A DNA stretch of 23,760 nt from UBA668 sp031413415 (GCA_031413415.1 JANOET010000331.1:1-23760); one strand, 5' to 3'; counted from the first letter of the stretch, positions 1 to 7,316 are shown. Numbers and translations: made by a program. The notes: generated by a model from the sequence alone, not told the origin.

Positions 1-834
1 GCGCGGAAGTTGTCGCCGATGGTCGGCGCCGAGATCGATGGCGTCGACCTGCGTGACGAGCAGAGCGACGAGACCATCGCGGCCATCCGCCAGGCGCTGC
101 TGGACCACAAGGTCGTCTTCTTCCGCGACCAGGACATCACCGCAGCGCAGCACATCGCGTTCGCCCGCCGGTTCGGTGCGCTCGAGATCCACCCGGCGAC
201 GCCGAAGGAGCAGGAGCACCCGGAGGTGCTGCACATCGCGCACGGGCCGAACTCGCGTGGCACCGAGAACAACTGGCACAGCGACGTCACGTGGCGCGCC
301 GAGCCCTCATTGGGCTCCATCCTGCGCGCCATCGAACTGCCCGGCACCGGTGGCGACACGTTGTTCGCGAACATGGAAGCCGCGTACGACGGACTGTCAC
401 CGAAGATGCAGGAGTGGATCTGCGGCCTCACGGCGGTGCACGACATCGCCCGCGTCTTCGCCAAACGGCTGGGCAAGACGGTCGAGGAACTGCACGAGAA
501 GTACCCGCCGCAGCAGCACCCCGTGGTGCGCACCCACCCCGAGACGGGTCGGCGCAGCATCTACGTGAACACCGGCTTCACGTCGCACATCGAGGGCCTG
601 TCGAAGAAGGAGAGCGACTGGTTGCTCGATCACCTGTACTCGCAGGCAGCTCGTCCCGAGTACCAGTGCCGGTTCGTGTGGCGGCCGAACTCGATCGCCT
701 TCTGGGACAACCGGTCCAGCCAGCACTACGCGGCGAGCGACTACTTCCCTGCGGTGCGCAGGATGGAGCGCGTCACCGTCGCAGGCGATCGTCCCTACTT
801 CGATCCCGCGGCGGGTGCCACACTGGCCGTGTGA
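1..834 (+). CDS. TauD/TfdA-family Fe(II)/2-oxoglutarate dioxygenase, 5' truncated by window edge
   Basis: Non-heme iron, 2-oxoglutarate-dependent hydroxylase of the taurine/2,4-D dioxygenase family, cytosolic. The reading frame is open at base 1 (A-R-K-L-S-P before the first ATG), and family members usually carry a few residues before the 'GAEIDGVDL' segment, so the true start lies upstream. Counting from the TTG at position 10, the iron ligands are H90 and D92 in 'NNWHSDVTW' and H239 in 'SSQHY'; R250, 11 residues after the distal His, matches the 2-oxoglutarate-binding arginine of TauD. About 274 residues are visible, close to the usual 280-300. Its stop overlaps the GTG start of the RidA-like gene (GTGA), so the two are probably translated from one message. 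The substrate (sulfonate, aryloxyacid, alkyl sulfate or other) cannot be read from the sequence. Confidence 0.9.
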   Translation, partial: ARKLSPMVGAEIDGVDLRDEQSDETIAAIRQALLDHKVVFFRDQDITAAQHIAFARRFGALEIHPATPKEQEHPEVLHIAHGPNSRGTENNWHSDVTWRAEPSLGSILRAIELPGTGGDTLFANMEAAYDGLSPKMQEWICGLTAVHDIARVFAKRLGKTVEELHEKYPPQQHPVVRTHPETGRRSIYVNTGFTSHIEGLSKKESDWLLDHLYSQAARPEYQCRFVWRPNSIAFWDNRSSQHYAASDYFPAVRRMERVTVAGDRPYFDPAAGATLAV

Positions 835-1220
835 ACCAGGAGATCGCCCCCGCCACCATCGCACCGCCCGCGGCCAACTACGCCCATGCCATCCTCACCG
901 AGGGTGCGACGGTGTGGCTGCACACCAGCGGCGTCGTGCCGACGGCGCCCGACCGGTCTGTGCCCGAGAGCATTCAGGATCAGGCGCGAGTCGTGTGGTC
1001 GAACCTCCTCGCCATCCTCCAGGACGCGCACATGGGCCCGAGCAACGTGGTCAGCGTCACCACCTACGTCGTCGCCGATCATCTGCCGTCGCTGCCGTGG
1101 ATCATGAAGGCCCGCGATACCGCGCTGAACAACCGGCGCGTGGCGAGCACGCTCGTCACCGTTCCCGCGCTGGCGAACCCGTCGTGGAAGATGGAGATCG
1201 CCATCATCGCGGCGCGCTGA
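831..1220 (+). CDS. RidA/YjgF/UK114-family protein, probably not a classical imine deaminase
   Basis: Small RidA-fold protein of 129 residues, the usual family length. RidA proteins hydrolyse reactive enamine/imine intermediates; many paralogues have other or unknown roles. The start is the GTG at 831, inside the stop of the preceding dioxygenase gene; the following residues N-Q-E-I-A-P begin the family-like sequence. Visible family features are 'HTSGVVP' near residues 27-33, the central 'ILQDAHMGPSNVVSVTTYV' helix-strand, and the C-terminal 'KMEIAIIAA' matching the canonical 'vEIeaiA'. By eye alignment, the catalytic arginine of archetypal RidA (R105 in E. coli) falls on an alanine in 'VPALANPSWKMEI', so classical 2-aminoacrylate deaminase activity is doubtful. 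Coupling to the dioxygenase suggests a role in the same pathway. Confidence 0.85.
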   Translation: MNQEIAPATIAPPAANYAHAILTEGATVWLHTSGVVPTAPDRSVPESIQDQARVVWSNLLAILQDAHMGPSNVVSVTTYVVADHLPSLPWIMKARDTALNNRRVASTLVTVPALANPSWKMEIAIIAAR

Positions 1221-1257
1221 GCGGTCCGCCGGATGGCTCCGCTGGACCCGCCCGGCG

Positions 1258-1263
1258 TACGCT
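1258..1263 (+). promoter_or_regulatory. Putative -10 box of a leaderless promoter for the methylmalonyl-CoA mutase gene
   Basis: The hexamer TACGCT ends 7 bases before the GTG at 1271 and no Shine-Dalgarno sequence precedes that start. The spacing puts the transcription start at or next to the GTG, which supports both the start choice and a leaderless transcript. Inference from motif and spacing only. Confidence 0.45.
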
Positions 1264-1270
1264 CACACCC

Positions 1271-2857
1271 GTGAGCGATGACAGCGACGACAAGCGCACC
1301 GACAGCGGCATCGTGGTGCGGCCCCTGTACACGGCCGACGACCTCGCCGGTTGGGACGCGGCTGCGCAGTTGGGCACGCCGGGCACACCGCCGTACACCC
1401 GTGGCGTGTACCCCACGATGTACCGCGGCAAGCTGTGGACGATGCGCCAGTACGCCGGCTTCGGCAGTGCGGCGAGCACCAACGAGCGCTTCAAGTTCCT
1501 GCTCGAGGCCGGCCAGACCGGCCTCAGCTGCGCGTTCGACCTGCCCACGCAGATGGGCTACGACAGCGACCACCCGCGTGCCGAGGGTGAAGTCGGCAAG
1601 GTCGGCGTGGCCATTGACAGCATCGACGACATGCGAACCCTGCTCGGCGGCCTGCCGCTCGACAAGGTCAGCACGTCGATGACCATCAACTCGACGGCGG
1701 CCATCCTGCTGCTGATGTACGAACTGGTCGCCGAGGAGCAGGGCGTCCCTTCCACCGCGATCAGCGGCACCATCCAGAACGACCTGCTCAAGGAGTACAT
1801 CGCGCGCGGCACCTACGTGTACCCGCCGAAGCCGTCCATGCGGGTCATCACCAACATCTTCGAGTACTGCAGCCAGCACGTGCCGAAGTGGAACACCATC
1901 TCGATCAGCGGCTACCACATCCGCGAAGCAGGCAGCACCGCCGTGCAGGAGATCGCGTTCACCATCGCCAACGGCATCGCCTACGTGGAAGCGGCCATCG
2001 CGGCCGGACTCGACGTCGACGACTTCGCGCCGCGTCTGAGTTTCTTCTGGAACGCGCACAACAACTTCTTCGAAGAGGTCGCCAAGTTCCGTGCGTCGCG
2101 CCGCATCTGGTACCGCCTCATGTCCGAGCGCTTCGGGGCGAGGAAGGAGAGCAGCAAGCTGCTCCGCTTCCACACCCAGACCGGCGGCAGCACGCTGACC
2201 GCGCAGCAGCCCGAGACGAACATCGTGCGCGTCGCCGTGCAGAGCATGGCGGCCGTCATGGGTGGCACGCAGAGCCTGCACACCAACGGTTACGACGAGG
2301 CGCTCAGCCTGCCCACCGAGCGGGCCGCACGCATCGCGCTGCGCACGCAGCAGGTCATCGGCTACGAGAGTGGCATCGTCGACACGCCCGACCCGCTGGC
2401 CGGCAGCTACTTCGTCGAGACGCTCACCGACGAGGTCGAGCGGCTCGCATGGGAGTACATCCAGCGCATCGACCAGATGGGCGGCGCCGTCGAGGCCATC
2501 GAGGCCGGCTTCCAGCAGGACGAGATCATGGAGGCCGCGTACTCGTACGCGAAGAGCATCGACGACGACGAACGGGTCATCGTCGGCGTGAACAAGTTCA
2601 AGCTCGAGAACGAACCCGAGCCCGATGTGTTCCCCATCGACCCGTTGCTCGAGAAGGGGCAGAAGGATCGCCTCGCCCAGTTCAAGGCGAACCGCGACGT
2701 CGCCCTGGTGCAGGCCCGACTCGGCGACGTGCAGGCAGCCGCTCGCGGCACTGAGAACGTGCTCTACCCGATGAAGGAAGCGTTGCGCGCCAACGCCACC
2801 CTCGGCGAAGTCAGCGATGCCCTTCGCGAGGTCTTCGGCGTCTACACGCCGCGCTGA
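1271..2857 (+). CDS. Methylmalonyl-CoA mutase large (catalytic) subunit, stand-alone without B12 domain
   Basis: Acyl-CoA mutase TIM-barrel subunit that rearranges (R)-methylmalonyl-CoA and succinyl-CoA using adenosylcobalamin; cytosolic; last step of propionyl-CoA degradation. At 528 residues it ends after the barrel ('REVFGVYTPR') and lacks the C-terminal DxHxxG cobalamin domain, so a separate small B12-binding subunit must be encoded elsewhere. Substrate-selecting residues are visible: Y61 in 'RQYAGFG' (Y89 of the Propionibacterium enzyme) and R179 in 'EYIARGTY' (R207). These are F and Q in isobutyryl-CoA mutase, so a carboxylated substrate is expected. 'TIQND' and 'NTISISGYHIREAG' (catalytic His) are intact. 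The GTG at 1271 is preceded by TACGCT and follows the RidA gene by 50 bases. The deazaflavin-type reductase gene starts 1 base after the stop. Ethylmalonyl-CoA mutase is the main alternative. Confidence 0.92.
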   Translation: MSDDSDDKRTDSGIVVRPLYTADDLAGWDAAAQLGTPGTPPYTRGVYPTMYRGKLWTMRQYAGFGSAASTNERFKFLLEAGQTGLSCAFDLPTQMGYDSDHPRAEGEVGKVGVAIDSIDDMRTLLGGLPLDKVSTSMTINSTAAILLLMYELVAEEQGVPSTAISGTIQNDLLKEYIARGTYVYPPKPSMRVITNIFEYCSQHVPKWNTISISGYHIREAGSTAVQEIAFTIANGIAYVEAAIAAGLDVDDFAPRLSFFWNAHNNFFEEVAKFRASRRIWYRLMSERFGARKESSKLLRFHTQTGGSTLTAQQPETNIVRVAVQSMAAVMGGTQSLHTNGYDEALSLPTERAARIALRTQQVIGYESGIVDTPDPLAGSYFVETLTDEVERLAWEYIQRIDQMGGAVEAIEAGFQQDEIMEAAYSYAKSIDDDERVIVGVNKFKLENEPEPDVFPIDPLLEKGQKDRLAQFKANRDVALVQARLGDVQAAARGTENVLYPMKEALRANATLGEVSDALREVFGVYTPR

Positions 2858-2858
2858 C

Positions 2859-3245
2859 ATGTCCTGGCTCGCGGCGCATGCCGAGACTGAGAACTGCTAC
2901 CTCGGCACCATCGGCCGGGTCAGCGGCCGAACCCACGAGGTCGAGATCTGGTTCGGTGTCGTCGACGATGTGCTGTACATGATCAACGGCAGCGGCGCGG
3001 CGGACTGGTATCTCAACGCGATCGCCGACCCGCGTGTGACGGTGCGGATCGCTGATGAGCAGTGGACCGGCCTGGCTGTGGCCGTGACCGACACCGACCT
3101 TCGGCGACGAGTCGGCGATCTGATGGGTGCCAAGTACCCGTGGGACGGCGACCCGTCCATCGGGCTGACGTTCGAGAAGTGGTGCTACGAGGTGCCTGTG
3201 CTCGGCGTGTCCGGGTGGCAGACGCCGGGCACGTCCGGGCAGTAG
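2859..3245 (+). CDS. Nitroreductase/quinone reductase family protein (F420/deazaflavin-dependent type)
   Basis: A 128-residue protein of the DUF385/F420H2-dependent quinone reductase (FDOR, Ddn-like) split-barrel family, common in actinobacteria. Members reduce quinones, nitro compounds or other substrates with reduced F420; some bind flavin or have unknown cofactors. Supporting segments are 'YLGTIGRVSGR' (residues 14-24), the family's N-terminal signature, and 'DWYLNAIADPRVTV' (49-62), matching the usual 'paWyhNLrAnPrV'. The ATG at 2859 lies 1 base after the mutase stop, pointing to translational coupling, although no obvious metabolic link to the mutase is known. The assignment to the family is good; cofactor and substrate are inferred. 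Confidence 0.8.
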   Translation: MSWLAAHAETENCYLGTIGRVSGRTHEVEIWFGVVDDVLYMINGSGAADWYLNAIADPRVTVRIADEQWTGLAVAVTDTDLRRRVGDLMGAKYPWDGDPSIGLTFEKWCYEVPVLGVSGWQTPGTSGQ

Positions 3246-3248
3246 CTT
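3243..3248 (+). promoter_or_regulatory. Putative -10 box for the lipoprotein gene
   Basis: TAGCTT ends 8 bases before the ATG at 3257 and includes the TAG stop of the preceding gene. The same motif-to-start spacing recurs throughout the window, suggesting a leaderless transcript independent of the upstream operon. Motif-based inference. Confidence 0.4.
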
Positions 3249-3256
3249 CGCCGCCG

Positions 3257-3790
3257 ATGGTGGGATCCCTGGTTCGACGGGTGCTGTGTGCCTCGATGCT
3301 GCTCGCGGCGTGCAGCACCGGCGGCGTCGCGACCGAGGAGACCCAGTTGACCCTCGTTCCGAACCCGGACACGTCCGACACGCTGCTGCCGGTGATCACC
3401 GACAACATCGAGACCGACGACACGGGGACGCTGCCACCGGATGCGCTGTTCGGGGGCGACCTGTGCAGCGCGCTCGAGACGTCCGACTTCTCGGGTCTCG
3501 GCAGGGTGCGTGACACCTCGCCGCTGTCGCTCGACTCGTGTCAGTGGACGGTCGGCACCGACGTCGTGATCGTGAAACTGGCGACTCCCGACGATTTCGC
3601 CCGACCGGGCACGGCCGACGAAGAGATCGCCCCGATCGACGGTGTGGGGCTCGATGCGATCGGCGTCGCCCACCCCGACAGCTACCAGGTGTACGTGCGG
3701 GTCGAGAACGGCCACTTCTCGGTCACCGCGCCCACGCCGTCCGCCGCCGAACGCCTCGCCGGCGCCGCGGCGGAACGCGCCACCCCCTGA
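3257..3790 (+). CDS. Small secreted lipoprotein, DUF3558-like
   Basis: A 177-residue predicted lipoprotein anchored to the outer face of the membrane. The N-terminus 'MVGSLVRRVLCASMLLAAC' has basic residues, a hydrophobic stretch and a lipobox (L16-A17-A18-C19), so Cys19 would be lipidated. After an acidic, Thr/Asp-rich linker (about residues 24-62), 'GDLCSALETSDFSGLG' and 'LDSCQWTV' give the two-cysteine pattern with a Trp after the second Cys that is typical of DUF3558 mycobacterial lipoproteins. No catalytic motif is visible and the function is unknown. The ATG at 3257 follows the reductase stop by 11 bases. It is the last gene of the + strand run before the repeat-rich intergenic region. 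Confidence 0.75.
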   Translation: MVGSLVRRVLCASMLLAACSTGGVATEETQLTLVPNPDTSDTLLPVITDNIETDDTGTLPPDALFGGDLCSALETSDFSGLGRVRDTSPLSLDSCQWTVGTDVVIVKLATPDDFARPGTADEEIAPIDGVGLDAIGVAHPDSYQVYVRVENGHFSVTAPTPSAAERLAGAAAERATP

Positions 3791-3941
3791 CGAGCGGGCA
3801 CGGCTGACGACACGGTGATGGACCCGAGTGGAAGGGCGCTCCTCCTGGCACGTCAACTCGGCCCTCGGCAGTGCCGGGTGCATGGTCGCGTCCGCCACAT
3901 CGACCCCACAGAGCGAGCGGCAGGTCGGTGCGCTCGAGGTT

Positions 3942-4019
3942 GGGCGCGATTCGACCCAGTATCGGGACGTTTCGAAACCGCGGGCGCGGAGTGACCCAGA
4001 TTTGGGTCGTTTCGCGCCC
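3942..4019. repeat. Tandem pair of 38-nt hairpin units, locus A
   Basis: Two 38-nt units, 3942-3979 and 3982-4019, are separated by 2 bases. Each opens with GGGCGCG(A/G). The second closes with TCGCGCCC and is almost perfectly self-complementary: positions 1-17 pair with 38-22, counting G-U pairs, leaving a 4-base GATT loop, with GACCCA facing TGGGTC inside. The first unit has a degenerate right end (TCGAAACC). The same pair with the same 2-base spacing recurs at 8201-8278; units 3982-4019 and 8241-8278 share their first 15 bases and last 8 bases. Confidence 0.85.
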
Positions 4020-4088
4020 AGCGGCTCCGTCAGCGGGGAGTGCCGAGTGCCGTCTGGGCGCCGGCGCGATCACGAAGGGTGAACGAAC

Positions 4089-4102
4089 ACTCCCCGGGGA
4101 GT
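4089..4102. repeat. Perfect 14-bp palindrome
   Basis: ACTCCCCGGGGAGT is exactly self-complementary. It has no loop, so it is more like a dimeric-protein binding site or part of the local repeat cluster than a terminator. It lies in the gene-free convergent region. Confidence 0.5.
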
Positions 4103-4119
4103 CTCTCGCGCCGGGAACT

Positions 4120-4158
4120 GGGGCGATTTCGTCTCGGGTTCCGAGACGAATCGGCCCC
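4120..4158. repeat. 39-nt strong hairpin related to the 38-nt units
   Basis: The left arm begins GGGGC and the right arm ends GCCCC (5 bp). After three mismatched positions there is a 10-bp perfect stem, TTCGTCTCGG against CCGAGACGAA, around a GTT loop. Length and layout resemble the 38-nt units at 3942-4019, so it is probably a diverged member of the family. A bidirectional terminator for the convergent genes is possible, but there is no T-tract. Confidence 0.65.
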
Positions 4159-4194
4159 AGAAGCCGATTTGGGACGAATCAGCCCCAGAAACCG
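4145..4194. repeat. 22-bp direct repeat, two copies 28 nt apart
   Basis: 4145-4166 and 4173-4194 share GACGAATC, GCCCCAGAA and CCG with only two differences (G/A after GACGAATC and G/A before CCG). The first copy contains the right arm of the 4120-4158 hairpin. The second, with the preceding TTTGGG, looks like the right half of another hairpin unit whose left half is gone. Confidence 0.6.
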
Positions 4195-4205
4195 GCTGCC
4201 GCGGG

Positions 4206-4757
4206 TCAGATGCGGTGCAGGGTGACCGGGGGGCGGTCGGGGGCGGTGACCGTCTCGGTGGCCCAGCCGAGGTAGATGATCGCGGTCACGTGGGTGCCGG
4301 GGACGAAGCCGCACAGGTCGGCGACGACGTCGTTGGCGCCCTTCGGGCACGAGCCCCAGTAGGTGGCCAGGCCGTGCGCGGTGCCGGCCAGCAACAGGTT
4401 CTGCACGCCGGCGGCGACCGCGTCGCGGTTCTCGGCGGTGCGGTCGGGCGTGTTGCCGGGCGCTGAGCCGACCACCAGCGTGGCCGGGGTGCGGAGGTAC
4501 TTGCCGCGCGCTGTGGCCACCCTCTCGGGAGGGTCGCCGTGCGCGGCCATCGCGTCGGCGATGACCTCGCCCAGACGGGCTCGACCGTCGCCCTCGGCCA
4601 CGGCGAACTGCCACGGCGACGTGCGCTTGTGGTTCGGCGCCCAGGTGGCCAGGCCGCACAACTGCTCGATCAACTCGTGCGGGACGGGCCGCTCGCGGTC
4701 GACGAGCATGCTCGTCCGACGGCTGCGGATGATGTGGGCCAGATCGTCGGGGGTCAT
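4206..4757 (-). CDS. Nitroreductase family protein (FMN-dependent, YdjA-like)
   Basis: A 183-residue FMN-binding nitroreductase that would reduce nitro, quinone or enone groups with NAD(P)H; cytosolic, normally dimeric. It matches the single-domain YdjA-type subgroup in length. The N-terminal 'IIRSRRTSMLVDRERPVP' contains the Arg-Arg flavin-phosphate motif, 'LATWAPNHKRTSPWQFAV' is the conserved flavin/substrate segment, and 'GLATYWGSCP' matches the family's C-terminal 'GLgs.w.s' part. The ATG overlaps the stop of the upstream alpha/beta hydrolase gene in an ATGA, so it is the last gene of the three-gene minus-strand operon. The substrate is unknown. Confidence 0.88.
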   Translation of the reverse strand: MTPDDLAHIIRSRRTSMLVDRERPVPHELIEQLCGLATWAPNHKRTSPWQFAVAEGDGRARLGEVIADAMAAHGDPPERVATARGKYLRTPATLVVGSAPGNTPDRTAENRDAVAAGVQNLLLAGTAHGLATYWGSCPKGANDVVADLCGFVPGTHVTAIIYLGWATETVTAPDRPPVTLHRI

Positions 4758-5581
4758 GAGTGGGCACGGATGTGGTCGACGACGAGGTCGGTCCACTGCC
4801 GCCACAACTGCGGCGGGTAGTCGTGGCCCATGCCGGCGATGAGCTCGAACCGCGCGCCGGGGATGAGTTCGGCGGCGCGCTCGCCGCCGATGGCGAAGAT
4901 GAGGTTGTCCTTGTCGCCGTGGATGACGAGCGTGGGCGTGGTGACGCTCGGCAGCAACTCGGCCCGAGAGCCGCTGCGGCCCACGGCCTCGAACTGGCGC
5001 TTCGCGCCGGACGGGTCGAAGCAGCGATCGAACGCAGCCTCGGCATCGGCGGCCCAGCGGGCTTCGTCGGCGAACTCGGGGCTGCCCCATTCGCGCAGAC
5101 CGTCGATCCATTGCTGCACGTACTGGTCGCGGTTCGTCGCGCCAGGAGCGGTGAGCAGCTCCCACGCACGCGGCGTGCTCTGCCGGAACTCGTCCTCGCC
5201 GGTGTTGCTCATCGCCGAGGTCATCGTGATCAGCCGTTGCGGGTGCTCGATGGCCATCGTCTGCACGATCATGCCGCCCATGGACAGGCCCATGACGTGG
5301 GCCCGCTCGACGCCGAGCGCGTCGAGTACGGCCATGCCATCGGCCGCCATGTCGCCGACCGTGTACTCCACACCGGGCAGGTGCGAGCTGAGGCCGACGT
5401 CGCGGTTGTCGTAGCGCACCACCTGCAGACCCTCGGCCGCGAACATCTCGCACCAGGCGTCCTTGTAGTTGATGCACTGGCTGCCCAGCCCATTCACCAA
5501 CAGCAGCGTCGGGTCGGCGGCGTCGCCGAACACGTCGTAGTGGATCTGCACGTCGCCGTTGGTGGCCGTGGCGGTGGGCAT
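4754..5581 (-). CDS. Alpha/beta-fold hydrolase
   Basis: A 275-residue serine hydrolase with a complete triad: nucleophile S100 in 'GLSMGG', acid D225 in 'HGDKDNLI', and H253 in 'GMGHDYP'. 'NGLGSQ' (residues 30-35) supplies the oxyanion-hole region, and 'YDNRDVGLSS' is typical of the RdmC/aclacinomycin methylesterase-like and 3-oxoadipate enol-lactonase-like branch. The reaction (esterase, lactonase or C-C hydrolase) cannot be settled. The ATG at 5581 is 1 base from the stop of the acyl-CoA synthetase gene and is preceded by GGAAGG, a good Shine-Dalgarno. Its stop overlaps the nitroreductase start. This layout makes it the middle gene of an operon in which the synthetase could activate an acid that the hydrolase releases. 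Confidence 0.88.
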   Translation of the reverse strand: MPTATATNGDVQIHYDVFGDAADPTLLLVNGLGSQCINYKDAWCEMFAAEGLQVVRYDNRDVGLSSHLPGVEYTVGDMAADGMAVLDALGVERAHVMGLSMGGMIVQTMAIEHPQRLITMTSAMSNTGEDEFRQSTPRAWELLTAPGATNRDQYVQQWIDGLREWGSPEFADEARWAADAEAAFDRCFDPSGAKRQFEAVGRSGSRAELLPSVTTPTLVIHGDKDNLIFAIGGERAAELIPGARFELIAGMGHDYPPQLWRQWTDLVVDHIRAHS

Positions 5582-5582
5582 G

Positions 5583-7316
5583 TCAACTGCCTTCCAAGAT
5601 CTCCTTGCGCACTTCGCGCTTGAGGAACTTACCGCTCGCGTTGCGCGGGATCGGCTCGCTGCGCAGCCAGATCCGCGACGGGATCTTGTACGCGGACAGG
5701 TCGGTCTTCAGGAACGCCTGCAGCTCCTCGGCAGTGATCGTGTGGCCCTCCTTGGGCACGATGCACGCCGCGACCTCTTCGCCCAGACGATCGTCGGGCA
5801 CGCCGAACACGATGGCCTCGGCGACCGCGTCGTGGTGATAGATCGCGGCCTCGACCTCGCTGCAGTACACGTTCTCTCCACCGCGGATGACCATGTCCTT
5901 GGCGCGGTCGACGATGAACACCCAGCCGTCTTCGTCGATGCGGGCGATGTCGCCGGTGTTCAGCCACCCGTCCTGGATGGAGTCGGCGGTGTCCTCGGGG
6001 CGGTTGATGTAGCCCTTGATGACGATGCTGCCGCGCACGCACAGGATGCCGACCGTGTCGGGGTGCACGGGCAGGTCGTTGCCGTCGTCGTCGACGAGCT
6101 TGGCGTCCAGGGTGGGCACGACCGGGCCGCATGACGCCGGCTTGGCCAGGTAGAACCGCGACGAGTTGGCGGTGATGATGCCGTGCGTCTCGGTCATGCC
6201 ATACCCCGTGGTGGGCGTGCCCTTCTCGAGCGCGCTGTCGATCTTCTGCACGAGGTCGGGCTGTACCGCCGAACCGCCGCCGCTGATGCTCGCCAGCGAC
6301 GACGTGTCGCGCGACGCCCAGTCGGGGTGCATGAGCAGCTCGCGGCCCATCGTCGGCACACCCGAGAAGTTGGTGACCTGCTCGCGCTCGATCAGCTCGA
6401 GGGCGCGACCGGCGTCCCACTTGTAGGTGAGCACGATCTTCGCGCCAGTCGCGGTGGCCGGGTGGAGCAGGCAGTTGCAGGCCGTCACATGGAACAGCGG
6501 CGTCGGCGCCATGAACACCGGCGGCAGCGCTGACGGGGGCGCGGACGGCGCATCGACTTCGCCGGCTGCAACGGCCTTGGCCTCGGCCGACGTGACCGCC
6601 GCGGCCATGTACACCAGGTTGAGCAGGTTGTGCACCGAACCGCGATGGGTGAGCTGGGCTCCCTTCGGGAAGCCGGTGGTGCCCGATGTGTAGAAGATGG
6701 TGGCGTCGTCGTCGGGGTCGATGTCCGCGGCCGGAAGGCTGCCGGGGTCGTCGGTGGCCATGACGTCGGCCCAGCGGGCGGCGTTCGGAGGGAGGTCGCT
6801 GTCGGTGCGCACGGTGATGACGTGCATCGGCTTCGGGACGCGTACGCGGACGGCTTCGAGGATGTGGCCGACTCGCTCGAGGCGCTGGCCGTCGACGATG
6901 AGCACCTTCGGGTGACTGTCGTCGAGTGCGTATTCCATCTCGTGCGGAGTCCACCACGCGTTCATGCCGACACAGGCGGCGCCGAGGCTGATGGCGGCCC
7001 AGTAGCCCACGACCCACTCGGGATAGTTGCGCATGGCCAGCGCGACGCGGTCGCCCGGCTTCACGCCCTGCTCGGCCATGTGGTGGGCGAGCTTGCGGAC
7101 CTGGGCGTGGATCTCGGCGTACGTGTAGTGCTCGTCCTCGTAGCAGATGTACTGCTTGTCGCCGTGCGCGGCGGTCATCTCCCACAGCACGCGCATGTTC
7201 GGCGGCGCGGAGTCGAACACCCTCATCGGGATTCCACGCACGTCGATGGTGCTCATGTGGAAGGGCGAGCCAGGGGACTCGAGCTCGGCGCGTGCGGCTT
7301 TGTAGTGGTCGATCAC
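5583..7316 (-). CDS. Acyl-CoA synthetase (class I adenylate-forming, FadD-like)
   Basis: A 577-residue ATP-dependent acid:CoA ligase. Adenylation motifs are all present: P-loop 'YTSGTTGFPKG' (209-219), 'YGMTE' (372-376), 'LNTGD' with D456, 'VDRAKDMVIRGGENVY' hinge with R471, and the C-terminal lysine K563 in 'NASGKFLKREVR'. The start is taken as the GTG at 7316 ('IDHYKAARAELESPG' follows, as in FadD relatives); the next in-frame ATG would remove about 20 residues. Chain length or aromatic specificity cannot be read. It heads the operon with the alpha/beta hydrolase and nitroreductase, consistent with catabolism of an exogenous or ring-derived acid. It is divergent from tag, with 60 bases between start codons. 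Confidence 0.9.
   Translation of the reverse strand: MIDHYKAARAELESPGSPFHMSTIDVRGIPMRVFDSAPPNMRVLWEMTAAHGDKQYICYEDEHYTYAEIHAQVRKLAHHMAEQGVKPGDRVALAMRNYPEWVVGYWAAISLGAACVGMNAWWTPHEMEYALDDSHPKVLIVDGQRLERVGHILEAVRVRVPKPMHVITVRTDSDLPPNAARWADVMATDDPGSLPAADIDPDDDATIFYTSGTTGFPKGAQLTHRGSVHNLLNLVYMAAAVTSAEAKAVAAGEVDAPSAPPSALPPVFMAPTPLFHVTACNCLLHPATATGAKIVLTYKWDAGRALELIEREQVTNFSGVPTMGRELLMHPDWASRDTSSLASISGGGSAVQPDLVQKIDSALEKGTPTTGYGMTETHGIITANSSRFYLAKPASCGPVVPTLDAKLVDDDGNDLPVHPDTVGILCVRGSIVIKGYINRPEDTADSIQDGWLNTGDIARIDEDGWVFIVDRAKDMVIRGGENVYCSEVEAAIYHHDAVAEAIVFGVPDDRLGEEVAACIVPKEGHTITAEELQAFLKTDLSAYKIPSRIWLRSEPIPRNASGKFLKREVRKEILEGS

Larger units (their letters stand above)
3791..4205. other. Convergent intergenic region (415 bp) carrying hairpin repeats, no gene seen
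   Basis: This gap lies between the 3' ends of the lipoprotein gene and the nitroreductase gene. Short reading frames here have no initiation signals or recognisable protein features. Its first 150 bases show nothing notable. The rest holds a tandem pair of 38-nt hairpin units (3942-4019), a 14-bp perfect palindrome (4089-4102), a 39-nt strong hairpin (4120-4158) and an overlapping 22-bp direct repeat (4145-4166 and 4173-4194). Confidence 0.8.

Noticed and set aside
1079..2860. 593-codon open frame antisense to the methylmalonyl-CoA mutase gene
   Set aside because: Composition is that of a codon-complement shadow, with no motifs; the sense strand encodes an intact mutase.
3942..4019. Possible CRISPR-like array from the tandem repeats
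   Set aside because: Only two units with a 2-base gap, no spacers, and no cas genes in the window.
3828..4082. Short plus-strand reading frame across the hairpin repeats
   Set aside because: It runs through the palindromic units, has no initiation signal and no protein features; the 40-nt repeat period is not a multiple of three, so the repeat is not coding.
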